A stretch of 64,000 nucleotides of DNA. Source: Alteromonas macleodii. Lineage in GTDB: Bacteria; Pseudomonadota; Gammaproteobacteria; Enterobacterales; Alteromonadaceae. The stretch spans positions 2,562,333-2,626,332 of the forward strand of contig NZ_LR812090.1 of assembly GCF_903772925.1 (NCBI RefSeq), written 5' to 3'. Each line of letters begins with the position of its first letter. Position 1 is the first letter of the stretch. Shown here piece after piece: positions 34,305 to 42,686 of the stretch. The notes beneath the pieces were generated by a model. That model did no database searches. It was not told the DNA's origin and saw only the letters and a list, made by a program, of their open reading frames with translations. A program made the translations under genes and the position numbers.

Positions 34305-35537
34305 TTAGTTACCGACGCCTGATGCAATTGTGGATTCATAACCCCATTCAGTTAAGCTGTGCTGCACCCCTTGCGACATTAAATATTGTACGAAAAGGCT
34401 GGGTGAAGACACTCCACTAGCGTCACTCAAACGAAATGCTCTGGTTGGCTCAATGTTGTCGTTGTGGATAGGCTCATCAACTGGCGCTGCCGCATTTTTG
34501 ATTGGAAGTGGTTCGAACAGATTCGGAGATAATGTAGCTACCGTTTTACTGTTAATCACCAACGACTGAATGATGGGTTTATATAAGGTTTCAGGTATTG
34601 GGACGATAACCGTATTAGCCTCAGCGCTTTCGGTATTAACAACACTGTTAAAATTAGAAGGCAAATTAGAGGATAAGTCTGCGGGCAAATCTAACGCCGA
34701 TGAGTACGCAACAAACGCCCCTTTCACGCTGCCGGTGGTATAAAACTGCAAGGTTTGTAGCACGTTTTTACCCATCACTCTGTGAGGTAAAAACTGTTGC
34801 CATAAGGATAAGTTTTGCAACGTCTGTTGCGCAGCATCACCATAGGGAGCCAGTTTAGGATTTGCGATAGCTACCTTGTTTTGTGGATTTTTCATTAATT
34901 GAACAAGCTGCTTCGACAAGCAATCGGTAAGCTGAACGTTTATTTGTGCAGTTGTGTCTCCAGTAGATAAGCGCGCGATTTGCTCGCAATTCCTTTCACC
35001 GGATGTCTTACTAGATATTTCACTGAATGCCTCACTTGATAAGTCGCCAGCATAGACAAACGCAAGCTTGCCTTTAGCGTAATCCACCAGATTGCCGTGG
35101 TGAACTACGTTGTTATCAACCAACGCTTGCGGCCTAGCGCGATCTGCAGATAGAAAAACGTCGAAGCTAGCACCATGTTGAATTTGCGCATACAAAGTAC
35201 CGCTAGAAGATACCGTTACCGCGACTTCTATGCCGGTTAGCTCAGTAAACTGCTCGGCGATACTTTTAAGTGGTTTTGCGAAGTTTGCTGCAACGGCTAC
35301 GTTAATTTTTTCGTCGCGCTTAAAATTTACTGGCTGATTTTGCTCATCGGCACCAATAACACTCTCTTCATTTAGAGTATTATTCGCCGCTTCAAAACTG
35401 CTCTCCTGTGCCACAGAACTGGAAAAAGTCGTAACGCGTGGGGCTACACTTGCGCTCGCACTAGCATTGGCACTCACCAAAATAAGCATGGCCAAGTAAA
35501 CAAAGCTTGAAAGTCGCATTGCTAGAGAAAAAAGCAT
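34305..35537 (-). CDS. modA: Molybdate-binding protein ModA, enlarged
   Basis: Periplasmic molybdate-binding protein. A Sec signal peptide ends near residue 30. Family motifs follow: INVAVAANFAKPLKSIAEQF, VSSSGTLYAQIQHGASFDVF, KVAIANPKLAPYGDAAQQ and GAFVAYSSALDLP. At 410 residues it is about 150 longer than typical ModA. The excess is a polar linker after the signal (about 30-73), a Cys-containing insertion (about 170-208), and Ser/Asn/Pro-rich segments near 285-310 and 330-375. The ligand Ser residues of the core are kept. The ATG overlaps the moaE stop (TAATG). Confidence 0.92.
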   Translation of the reverse strand: MLFSLAMRLSSFVYLAMLILVSANASASASVAPRVTTFSSSVAQESSFEAANNTLNEESVIGADEQNQPVNFKRDEKINVAVAANFAKPLKSIAEQFTELTGIEVAVTVSSSGTLYAQIQHGASFDVFLSADRARPQALVDNNVVHHGNLVDYAKGKLAFVYAGDLSSEAFSEISSKTSGERNCEQIARLSTGDTTAQINVQLTDCLSKQLVQLMKNPQNKVAIANPKLAPYGDAAQQTLQNLSLWQQFLPHRVMGKNVLQTLQFYTTGSVKGAFVAYSSALDLPADLSSNLPSNFNSVVNTESAEANTVIVPIPETLYKPIIQSLVINSKTVATLSPNLFEPLPIKNAAAPVDEPIHNDNIEPTRAFRLSDASGVSSPSLFVQYLMSQGVQHSLTEWGYESTIASGVGN

Positions 35538-36010
35538 TACTTTTTACGCATCCACTTAAGTGCTGCTTTATCGTCAGATGCTTTTGCCGCAACCCATTCA
35601 GATTTATCGCCCTTAAATTCTTTTTTCCAAAGCGGTACCGACTGTTTAAGCATGTCCATTAAGTAGCAGGCAGCGTCAAACGCCGCCTGGCGGTGGGGAG
35701 CGGCGGCACCTACCCATACAATTTGCTCGTTGTTGTGTATGCGCCCTACTCTGTGCAGTGCGCCAGCGCTGTTAAGTGAAAAACGTTCGCTCGCTTGTTC
35801 AACCAGAAGCATTAACGCTTTTTCAGTCATGCCCGGGTAATGCTCTAATTCGATGCCGTCTATGTCGCCAGCGTTATTAAAATCTCGCACTAGCCCAGTA
35901 AAAGTAACAATCGCGCCTGTGTTGCCACAGGCCTTCTCATCTGCCGACTGTTTTAGCCTAGCGTACAGCTCTCCTTGGTCGAAATCTTCAACTTGAACTA
36001 GCGCGAACAT
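35537..36010 (-). CDS. moaE: Molybdopterin synthase catalytic subunit MoaE
   Basis: Large subunit of molybdopterin synthase, which adds two sulfurs to precursor Z (cPMP) using MoaD thiocarboxylate. The 157 residues are the family length. Visible: GAIVTFTGLVRDFN, LEHYPGMTEKAL, HRVGRIHNNEQIVWVGAAAPHR, and the active-site lysines in LKQSVPLWKKEFKGDKSEWV. It lies two bases after moaD and overlaps modA by one base, so synthase and transporter genes are physically coupled. Confidence 0.96.
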   Translation of the reverse strand: MFALVQVEDFDQGELYARLKQSADEKACGNTGAIVTFTGLVRDFNNAGDIDGIELEHYPGMTEKALMLLVEQASERFSLNSAGALHRVGRIHNNEQIVWVGAAAPHRQAAFDAACYLMDMLKQSVPLWKKEFKGDKSEWVAAKASDDKAALKWMRKK

Positions 36011-36012
36011 AG

Positions 36013-36261
36013 CTAGCCCCCTGTCACAGGTGGAAATAGCGCCAGCTCATCACCGTCGCTAAGTACTGTTTGGAGATCGCAAAGCTCTTGATTACAGGCA
36101 GTAAGCACACTACCCTCTAGTGCTAATGCCCACTTGTCACTACGCGTTTTAAGCTGCGATATCACGGTCTCAATAGTGCTGCTCTCGCTTATATGGAGCG
36201 CGATATTGTCCTCTCCCGTAATCTCTCTGGTTTGTGCGAATGTTTTTACCGTTACCTGCAT
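36013..36261 (-). CDS. moaD: Molybdopterin synthase sulfur carrier MoaD
   Basis: An 82-residue ubiquitin-fold sulfur carrier ending in the required Gly-Gly (ELALFPPVTGG). The C-terminus is adenylated by MoeB and converted to a thiocarboxylate for MoaE. Length and the FPPVTGG tail are diagnostic. It leads the moaD-moaE-mod part of the operon after a 154-base gap from moaC, in which a second promoter could lie. Confidence 0.95.
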   Translation of the reverse strand: MQVTVKTFAQTREITGEDNIALHISESSTIETVISQLKTRSDKWALALEGSVLTACNQELCDLQTVLSDGDELALFPPVTGG

Positions 36262-36415
36262 GCTTTGCCTGTTATCTACGTTGTTAAGGTCGCTTTGTGC
36301 GCGCTAATTAATCTTTCCAAGCCTCGGAAATACGTTGAGCCTAAAGTGCGTTGCGTCTTGAATGCTTGTTCGCTTTATACACGTTACTTTTTTAGCTCAC
36401 TGGCCTTTAATTGAA

Positions 36416-36895
36416 CTAGGTGTCGGACTGCCAATGGCCTGTCTTACCGCCTTTTTTCTCCAGTACCCGTACCCCTTCCATATGCATGCCAGGGTCGATG
36501 GCTTTGCACATATCAAACAAGGTTAACAGCGCCACATTTACACCCGTGAGCGCTTCCATTTCAACGCCGGTTTTACCGCTTAGCTTGCAATAGCAGGTGG
36601 CTTGAATTCGATTTTGGTCGGCCTGAATGTCGAAGTTTATATCCACCTTTGACAATGCCAATGGGTGACAGAGAGGAATAAGATCAGCGCAGCGTTTCGC
36701 CCCTTGGATACCTGCTACTCTAGCAACAGCAAATACATCCCCTTTTGCAATTTTTGCTTCAGAGATTTGGCGAATAACGTCTTCGCTTACGTATAAAAAA
36801 CCTTCTGCTGTGGCTTCTCGCTTGGTAACGTCTTTGTCGCTAACGTCTACCATGTTAGCTTCGCCACCAGCGTTTAAATGGCTAAAGGTACTCAT
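36416..36895 (-). CDS. moaC: Cyclic pyranopterin monophosphate synthase MoaC
   Basis: Converts the MoaA product to cyclic pyranopterin monophosphate. The 159 residues carry FSHLNAGGEANMVDVSDK at the N-terminus, LIPLCHPLALSKVDI, and KTGVEMEALTGVNVALLTLF with the catalytic acids and lysine KKGGKTGHW near the end. Its start overlaps the moaB stop in ATGA. The first enzyme of the pathway, MoaA, is not in the window. Confidence 0.96.
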   Translation of the reverse strand: MSTFSHLNAGGEANMVDVSDKDVTKREATAEGFLYVSEDVIRQISEAKIAKGDVFAVARVAGIQGAKRCADLIPLCHPLALSKVDINFDIQADQNRIQATCYCKLSGKTGVEMEALTGVNVALLTLFDMCKAIDPGMHMEGVRVLEKKGGKTGHWQSDT

Positions 36896-37398
36896 GCTTC
36901 CACCAAATGCTTCACAAAATTACACGGTCTAAAGTCGGCATCAAGCTGGCTAGAAATAATTTTTTCCCACGCCGTACGACACGCGCCTGTTGAACCTGGC
37001 AGGCAGAAAATAACCGTATTATTAGCAAAGCCCGCTACTGCGCGAGACTGAATGGTTGATGTTCCAATCTCTTCATAGCTAATTTGACGAAATAGCTCGC
37101 CAAAGCCGTCGACTTCTTTGTCGAACAATACACTGATGGCCTCTGGCGTTGAGTCACGGTGGGTAAAACCTGTACCACCGGTAATTAATACAGCGTGAAT
37201 GTTTTTATCGGCAATCCATTTCGACACCACGGCGCGCTGCTGATAAATATCGTCTTTCACCAAATCGCGATCGTAAAGATTATGGCCAACCGAGGTAAGC
37301 GCCTCTTTCAAGTAGTCTCCCGACTTGTCGTTTTCGAGGGTGCGCGAATCTGAAATAGTGAGTACGGCAATATTAAGGGGTTGGCTGACAACTGACAT
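36892..37398 (-). CDS. moaB: Molybdopterin adenylyltransferase-family protein MoaB
   Basis: MoaB/Mog-fold protein of 168 residues. The ATG at 37398 is preferred: it has an AGGAT ribosome site and gives the normal opening MSVVSQPLNIAVLTISDSR; an ATG 57 bases upstream adds unrelated sequence. Motifs are HAVLITGGTGFTHRDSTPEA and IFCLPGSTGACRTAWEKII. In organisms without Mog, MoaB-type proteins can adenylate molybdopterin. It is the first gene of the moa/mod run; the divergent moeB begins 124 bases away, so the two probably share a control region. Confidence 0.94.
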   Translation of the reverse strand: MSVVSQPLNIAVLTISDSRTLENDKSGDYLKEALTSVGHNLYDRDLVKDDIYQQRAVVSKWIADKNIHAVLITGGTGFTHRDSTPEAISVLFDKEVDGFGELFRQISYEEIGTSTIQSRAVAGFANNTVIFCLPGSTGACRTAWEKIISSQLDADFRPCNFVKHLVEA

Positions 37399-37522
37399 AT
37401 GAAATCCTAATTTGATATGCGACATTTTGGCGGTTTTTGATAAAGTACCAGCCAAAATACTATTTGGTAATCACTTTATAAGGGTGCATGCCATGAATTC
37501 AACAACTAAGTTGGCATAAACT

Positions 37523-38293
37523 ATGTCTAAAAGCCTAACTCATCAGCAGGCTATGCGTTATAACCGCCATATCGTGCTTCCAAAAGTGGATCTAGACGGT
37601 CAAGAAGCGCTGCTAAACGCCAATATTTGTATCATTGGTATTGGCGGGCTTGGCACCGCGGCTGCTACTAACCTTTGCGCCAGTGGCGTGGGCTCTCTTA
37701 CACTTATAGACCACGACACAGTTGAGGCCACCAACCTGCCAAGGCAAACCTTGTTCAGCGAACAAGATGTAGGCACAAATAAAGTAGAGGCGGCTAAAGC
37801 GCGGCTTACTGCAATAAACAGCGACTGCGACATTACCGTAATGGCAGAACCGTTTTCGGCGCCCAGCTCTACTCAGCTTTCACCAGCATTAAAACAAGCC
37901 ATAGAGCGTGCTGACGTTGTGCTAGATTGCACCGACAATACAGACTCGCGAGATTTAATAAACCTACTGTGTTTTAAACTAAATACCCCGCTAGTATCGG
38001 GTGCAGCCATTCGCTTTGAAGGCCAGCTTTTCGTAGCTATACCCGGTGAGAGCCGCTGCTATGCATGCTTACGAACGTTATTTGAATCACCCGATTTAAG
38101 CTGTGTTGAGGCAGGTATATTCTCGCCAGTGGTGAATATTGTTGGTACTTACCAAGCGATGCTAGCTATGCAAGTATTGATGGATTTCGATAGTATTCCT
38201 AAAAACACGTTAATGACGTTTGATGCTCTGTCGCACGAGTGGCGAAACTGGAAGTTACCTAAAGGCGTAGATTGCGAGCTATGTGCTTGCTGA
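37523..38293 (+). CDS. moeB: MoaD-activating adenylyltransferase MoeB
   Basis: E1-like enzyme of 256 residues that adenylates the C-terminal Gly of MoaD. Motifs: RYNRHIVLPKVDLDGQEALL, ATP-binding IIGIGGLGTAAATNL, LIDHDTVEATNLPRQTLF, and DCTDNTDSRDLIN. Zinc-binding cysteine pairs are CYAC (about residue 180) and CELC near the end. Length fits MoeB without a rhodanese domain. It is divergent from moaB, completing the sulfur-transfer set MoaD-MoaE-MoeB. A role in thiamine synthesis (ThiF) is a less likely alternative given the neighbours. Confidence 0.92.
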   Translation: MSKSLTHQQAMRYNRHIVLPKVDLDGQEALLNANICIIGIGGLGTAAATNLCASGVGSLTLIDHDTVEATNLPRQTLFSEQDVGTNKVEAAKARLTAINSDCDITVMAEPFSAPSSTQLSPALKQAIERADVVLDCTDNTDSRDLINLLCFKLNTPLVSGAAIRFEGQLFVAIPGESRCYACLRTLFESPDLSCVEAGIFSPVVNIVGTYQAMLAMQVLMDFDSIPKNTLMTFDALSHEWRNWKLPKGVDCELCAC

Positions 38294-38324
38294 ATGCAAT
38301 TAAATAAACCATAAAATATAAGAT

Positions 38325-38379
38325 GGCAGGTAACTATTAAACCTAATCGTTGTTATCCATCACGGTATAGAGACCTGCC
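38325..38379. terminator. Possible weak hairpin between convergent genes
   Basis: Seven-base perfect arms GGCAGGT/ACCTGCC, separated by about 41 bases, lie between moeB and the small lipoprotein gene. There is no T-tract, so termination is uncertain. Confidence 0.3.
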
Positions 38380-38396
38380 CTTCAACATTTACAAAC

Positions 38397-38609
38397 TCAC
38401 TTTTTATCGTTTAAGACTTCTTGGCGTTCACGTTCGTAAGTTTCATAATCTTTTTGATACAGTGCTTCACACTCATCTCGTTGCGCCCCCTGCAATTCGC
38501 TGCAGTTTTGCAAGCGGTTTTGTTGCGCTGCGTTGTACAACTGTTTCGACGTGCACCCAGAAGCCAAAACCAGTAAAAGAGTTAAAGGAACTATTTTTGT
38601 TAATTTCAT
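38397..38609 (-). CDS. Small lipoprotein
   Basis: A 70-residue lipoprotein when started at the ATG at 38609. That start begins directly with the signal MKLTKIVPLTLLLVLASGC and has an AAGAAAG ribosome site; an earlier in-frame ATG would bury the signal. The mature part is about 50 residues, strongly charged and helical (QRDECEALYQKDYETYERER), with two cysteines. The function is unknown; similar short Cys-Glu-rich lipoproteins are common in Alteromonas. It is convergent with moeB. Confidence 0.75.
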   Translation of the reverse strand: MKLTKIVPLTLLLVLASGCTSKQLYNAAQQNRLQNCSELQGAQRDECEALYQKDYETYERERQEVLNDKK

Positions 38610-38804
38610 TTCAGATCTTTCTTTAATTACATTGTTTTTTGAGACGACGCGTTTTGGAAATAGTTGCACTGAACAATCATCAAAATGTTACGATTTATGT
38701 ATTTTGAGCAATCATCTGAAAACGCTTGAGCCCTTACAAAAACGCTTATAGATATGATTGCCACGTTTTCATTGGAAAAATGAACAGAAAATAGGTTGAT
38801 TTAA

Positions 38805-39923
38805 ATGACAACCCAAGTAGTAAAAAAACACATGGTAGTGGCGCAAAACGCGTCTGGACGTAACATGAACGTGCCAATTTATCGAATGAAAGGAGCGCGC
38901 CCTGGCCCCACCGTGTATATTCAAAGCTCTATTCACGGCGCTGAAGTGCAAGGCAACGTGGTAATTTACCATCTTATTCAGCGCTTAAAAGACATGGATA
39001 TTTGCGGCGAAATTATCCTAGTGCCCAACTGTAATCCCATTGGCACTAACATTAAAGCCGGTGAGTACACGTTAGGCCGGTTCGATCCTGTGAACGGCAC
39101 AAACTGGAACCGCGGCTATTTCTTCGATAAAGAAGCAGTTAAGCATTTCGCCAAAACGGTCACCCGTGAAGAGTCTATTGAAGGCATAAAACAACGTTTT
39201 CGCGCTCATTTATCTAACGCCATCGACAACAAACTGGCTGAACCCTGGGGCCTAGGACTAGCGCAGCAGTTGAACCTAAAGCTACAGCAAATGGCAGTAA
39301 ATGCCGATTTCGTGTTAGATCTCCACAACGGCCCGGTGTCTACCCGTCACGTTTATATTCCCGAGTACGCCAAAGACAGTGCTAAGCTGTTTAACATTCC
39401 CCATTGTATTTTTATACCTAACGTATTTGCAGGTGCGCTAGACGAAGCGTCGTTCTGCCCGTGGTGGACACTGCAAGAAAGCATAAAAACTAATTTAGAG
39501 CGCGAGATTAGCTTTAACGTAGAGGCTTTCACGCTAGAAATGGGTAGCCAAGAAGTGATCGACTTTAACGAAGGTAATATAGACGCCACCAGTATTCTTA
39601 GCTACTTAAACGCTAAAGGTGTATTACACGAGTGTGACATTAAACCGAAAGCTATGCAGCGTTTAGGCGTGTATTTAAAAGACTATAAAACCCTGTTTAC
39701 TAACTGGGGCGGCATGGTGGAGTACATGGCAAAACCAGGCCAAACGGTTAAGAAAGGTGAACCACTGGCGCAAATTCTAAATATAGACGATTTAGACACC
39801 GACAACGGCAGCAGAACGCTAGAAGCGCCTTGCGATCTGATCCCTATTCTGCATTTTCCTTCAGCTTCAGTATTGAGCGGAACACAGTTGTATAAGGTGT
39901 TTACGAATTACAAGGAGTTGTAG
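38805..39923 (+). CDS. Succinylglutamate desuccinylase/aspartoacylase family protein
   Basis: M14-fold zinc amidohydrolase of 372 residues. The zinc motif is SSIHGAEVQGNVVIY (His and Glu ligands, about residues 45-59), with VPNCNPIGTN next and the second ligand in DFVLDLHNGPVST. A C-terminal beta domain (GQTVKKGEPLAQIL) is typical of the AstE/aspartoacylase-like proteins that carry a biotinyl-lipoyl-like tail. These enzymes cleave N-acyl amino acids; the substrate here is not determinable and no arginine catabolism genes adjoin. Monocistronic. Confidence 0.88.
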   Translation: MTTQVVKKHMVVAQNASGRNMNVPIYRMKGARPGPTVYIQSSIHGAEVQGNVVIYHLIQRLKDMDICGEIILVPNCNPIGTNIKAGEYTLGRFDPVNGTNWNRGYFFDKEAVKHFAKTVTREESIEGIKQRFRAHLSNAIDNKLAEPWGLGLAQQLNLKLQQMAVNADFVLDLHNGPVSTRHVYIPEYAKDSAKLFNIPHCIFIPNVFAGALDEASFCPWWTLQESIKTNLEREISFNVEAFTLEMGSQEVIDFNEGNIDATSILSYLNAKGVLHECDIKPKAMQRLGVYLKDYKTLFTNWGGMVEYMAKPGQTVKKGEPLAQILNIDDLDTDNGSRTLEAPCDLIPILHFPSASVLSGTQLYKVFTNYKEL

Positions 39924-39959
39924 GTTTTTGGACGCAAGTTGATGGCTGCAATGAGAGTA

Positions 39960-40085
39960 AAGCGGACCTTGACCACAACCAATGCGCTGGTCCGCTTCAG
40001 ACAAGAAGCAGACGTTCAACGCTCTAATAATGGTCAGATAACAGTTGGTTAAAATACGCGACGAAGGAGCAAAACCAACTGTTAT
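39960..40085. terminator. Two successive hairpins between convergent genes
   Basis: First: perfect 9-base arms AAGCGGACC (39960-39968) and GGTCCGCTT (39989-39997). Second: perfect 13-base arms ATAACAGTTGGTT (40038-40050) and AACCAACTGTTAT (40073-40085), around a 22-base loop. Neither has a strong T-tract. They probably limit transcription between the aspartoacylase-family gene and the EreA/ChaN-like gene, but the second is unusually long-armed. Confidence 0.5.
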
Positions 40086-40116
40086 TTGTGCTTAATTATT
40101 AGTTTTTTAGCAAATT

Positions 40117-41349
40117 TTAATTCTGAATTATGATTTTATTAATCTGATTACCGTTACTATCAGTCGTCACAATAATATTATCACCTTGAGATAAAAAGAC
40201 GGACTTGTGGTCGTTTTTAGATGAAATGAGCACCCTGTCTAAGGGGACTTCATTTTTACGGTTAAATTTAAAAACTTCAACCATACAAGGGTACGAATTT
40301 TTACAATCATTTGTGTTCACGTTGTAATTATCTCGGCCTAAAGAAGCCCACTTTGGGCGTCCATTGAGGTAACTTGTCCTTGGCCAAAAAACTGAGATAT
40401 CCCATTTATTCGAATCAGAACTCCAAATTTCGTTACTTTTTACAAAAGTAAATGGCTCTTGCAATTCGACGTTTTTAACAGCTCTAGAATACGTAGGATG
40501 CTCATACTTGATATTGCTTCGTTCTATACGTGTAGTTTGATCAATGGTAAGCGTTTCTAAACCCGTGTACTTTTGAAGTTTACTTGCAAGCCACTTTTCC
40601 TCATTTATATGAGAGTAACCAACATGGATAATAATTTTTGCGTTGGGGTCTTTATCAAAAACTTTTTCTTTGAGGGTTAGTGCAGAATTAGTTTCCCGCT
40701 CATCAATTGTATTAAGCGTACTTGGCTTATGTTGGTCATATGAAACAATCTCAAATCCTATTTCTTTTGCTGTAAGCACTAGATTTGCATAAAGGGCTTC
40801 ACGTGTATAATAACCAACTTCCTTAGTTATAAAGCCTTTATCAATTTGCAGAGTAGCGGAGCTACTTAATGTCTCAGCAGCAAAGTAGCGATAGCCTTGT
40901 TTCCATAACCCTTTTAGTAGGCGGTAAGTTAAAACTCTGTGTTGTGCAATATCATGAGCTTCATTTACCATTACGATTTTATGTGTTTGAGCCCGTTCCA
41001 AAATTTCAACTACAGCACTTTTTGCATTATAGTCAGCTAAACCTTCAACACTAGAGCTTTCAATTTCAGCAGTTCTATCTCTAGTAGTTAAGGCATTTCT
41101 ATGCGCACCAGCAAAAGAATACTCAACACTAAGCCCTTGCATAATAATATCTAAAGCGATGGGATTGTTAGAAAAGTCTTTGGCAAAGCCTTCAGTGAAT
41201 GAGATTCTCTCAACTATAGTTTTACCTTTCGTTTTTTCTTGTACTTGCTTACCGATTTTTACTGCCTGTAAAAGAAATTGTTCATGATCATGCTGTTCAG
41301 AGAAAACGGAACTCGAAGTTAGTAGGCAAAATAATATAATTTTTTTCAA
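40117..41349 (-). CDS. Exported EreA/ChaN-like protein
   Basis: A 410-residue protein with a short signal peptide (LFCLLTSSSVFS). The central region has VMVNEAHDIAQHRVLTYRLL, YRYFAAETLSSS and AKIIIHVGYSHINEEKWLA. This is the pattern of conserved Glu-His and Gly-x-x-His pairs seen in the erythromycin esterase/ChaN/TIKI-like superfamily. The roughly 130-residue C-terminal part is a separate beta-rich segment (WSSDSNKWDISVFWPRTSY) that I do not recognise. By eye it is more AT-rich than the moa/mod genes. A macrolide esterase activity should not be assumed: no family catalytic set was verified. Single gene in an accessory-looking stretch. Confidence 0.72.
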   Translation of the reverse strand: MKKIILFCLLTSSSVFSEQHDHEQFLLQAVKIGKQVQEKTKGKTIVERISFTEGFAKDFSNNPIALDIIMQGLSVEYSFAGAHRNALTTRDRTAEIESSSVEGLADYNAKSAVVEILERAQTHKIVMVNEAHDIAQHRVLTYRLLKGLWKQGYRYFAAETLSSSATLQIDKGFITKEVGYYTREALYANLVLTAKEIGFEIVSYDQHKPSTLNTIDERETNSALTLKEKVFDKDPNAKIIIHVGYSHINEEKWLASKLQKYTGLETLTIDQTTRIERSNIKYEHPTYSRAVKNVELQEPFTFVKSNEIWSSDSNKWDISVFWPRTSYLNGRPKWASLGRDNYNVNTNDCKNSYPCMVEVFKFNRKNEVPLDRVLISSKNDHKSVFLSQGDNIIVTTDSNGNQINKIIIQN

Positions 41350-41760
41350 GCTAAACCTTTTTATTCAAAATTTGATGCTCAATGCTATGGCAAGTTGGCT
41401 AACATTTTAACGAAGTGTACTCTAATAACCGCTTATTGATTTTTATCATAACGGGCCATCTCCTGTTATCCTTCGCTGCGACTGAGCTGGCGTCACTTTT
41501 ACTATTTTGCGACTCTATTTATATGCGAACATCGGTTCGCATATAAATAAATCACTATTGGCATAGTACAGTTTTAAGCATCTAAGTCATACACTGAGGC
41601 GTTCGCAAAACTGGTGAATGAGAATAAAAGCAAATATATGGAATCACTGTTGGTCAGAGCGGCAGCAATACGTACACTGCTGCCTAACAGCTCCAAAGGC
41701 ATCTAGAGACAAACACCGGACGGTCTCGCATAAGCGATAGCTAGAGACTGATTGCGTTTG
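41350..41760. other. Intergenic region, 411 bases, with perfect palindrome
   Basis: There is no convincing reading frame. It holds the 14-base perfect inverted repeat described separately and a smaller hairpin, GGCAGCA (41661-41667)/TGCTGCC (41678-41684). The octamer CTAGAGAC also occurs twice, at 41703 and 41741. Confidence 0.6.
41517..41548. repeat. Perfect 14-base inverted repeat, 4-base loop
   Basis: ATTTATATGCGAAC (41517-41530), loop ATCG, then GTTCGCATATAAAT (41535-41548). No T-tract follows on either strand, so it is not a typical terminator. It lies in a gene-free gap about 210 bases downstream of the HExxH protein gene. Confidence 0.85.
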
Positions 41761-42522
41761 TCACGGTTCAAAACTACTAATCAATGCAGCCCAATCATTT
41801 TCAAGCTCACTAAAAGACTTACCAGTAACTGCTTGAATATTCTCCCCAGCATAAATTTTCAGATATTGGTCTAAACCATAATTTTCGATCAGGAACTGGG
41901 TAAAGGCACCTTCTTGTAAATACGCCAAACGTCTACCTGTTCCCGTTTTTGCTGAGTGTCTTACATTTTCTGATTCAGTCAAAGGTATTAATCCGCCGTA
42001 GCTAACCGACGTTTCTGCTACTGCTCTATACAAATCTTGACCAAAATCAGGGTATTCAGGTGATTCACCAAATCTGTGTTGTAAGAACACGGCAAGACCA
42101 TCATCAAAGAAACGATCTTCATAGCCGTTTTTCTTCTTTTTACGAAAGTCACTGACAGCATACACGTGCGTTAATTCGTGGATAACAGCCATACCGCTGT
42201 TTTCTGACTCTGCTGACGAGAAGGCCGAAAGAATTCTCTTCTCTGGAATATGAATCGTATTCCAATCTTGGTAAGGAGTACGACGCTTTTTGGAAATAAA
42301 TACTACCAAGTCTTCTTGAATTGGAGTTCCATTATATTCTTCAGATTGGCTTAAATAAGCTTTTACAATTTTCTTATTTTCACTGACTCTTGATGCGAGT
42401 TGCTCAACTACTGTAATAGGGACGTCGGCATCATATTCGATGATAAAGTCATCAGCTTTGAAAGTGTTTGCAAACGTTGATGCAGAGAGCAGCAGACTTA
42501 TCAATAAATACTTATTATTCAT
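41761..42522 (-). CDS. Exported HExxH putative metallopeptidase
   Basis: The ATG at 42522 is chosen because it starts a Sec signal peptide (NNKYLLISLLLSASTFA) and has a CGGAAG ribosome site; an ATG 45 bases upstream adds non-signal sequence. The 253-residue product has a zinc-protease-like helix MAVIHELTHVYA around residue 115 and a downstream acidic-His region (FFDDGLAVFLQHRFGESPEY) that could supply the third ligand, the layout of gluzincin-type peptidases. A C-terminal KSFSELENDWAALISS is typical of such exported proteins (compare DUF4157- or peptidase MA-like proteins). Substrate unknown. Periplasmic or secreted. Confidence 0.78.
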   Translation of the reverse strand: MNNKYLLISLLLSASTFANTFKADDFIIEYDADVPITVVEQLASRVSENKKIVKAYLSQSEEYNGTPIQEDLVVFISKKRRTPYQDWNTIHIPEKRILSAFSSAESENSGMAVIHELTHVYAVSDFRKKKKNGYEDRFFDDGLAVFLQHRFGESPEYPDFGQDLYRAVAETSVSYGGLIPLTESENVRHSAKTGTGRRLAYLQEGAFTQFLIENYGLDQYLKIYAGENIQAVTGKSFSELENDWAALISSFEP

Positions 42523-42686
42523 AATACTTCCGTGTGGGTGCACTAAACGCCATATCGAGCATAACACTCATTTAAATCACAAATCTATGTTTTATGAGTT
42601 TCTGGAAAAACTATGCGTCAGCTTTTGGCACAAGCCGGAAGTAACGGGAAAAAACTGCTGTGTTCACCAAATGTACTTAAAGTGAA

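Noticed and set aside
41640..41760. Possible integron attC-like site (GCCTAAC near 41682) in the accessory strip
   Set aside because: No matching GTTRRRY partner at proper distance and no integrase gene in the window.
42440..42685. 81-codon plus-strand open frame between the HExxH protein and the toxin
   Set aside because: Half of it is antisense to the signal peptide of the HExxH protein; no ribosome site or domain seen.
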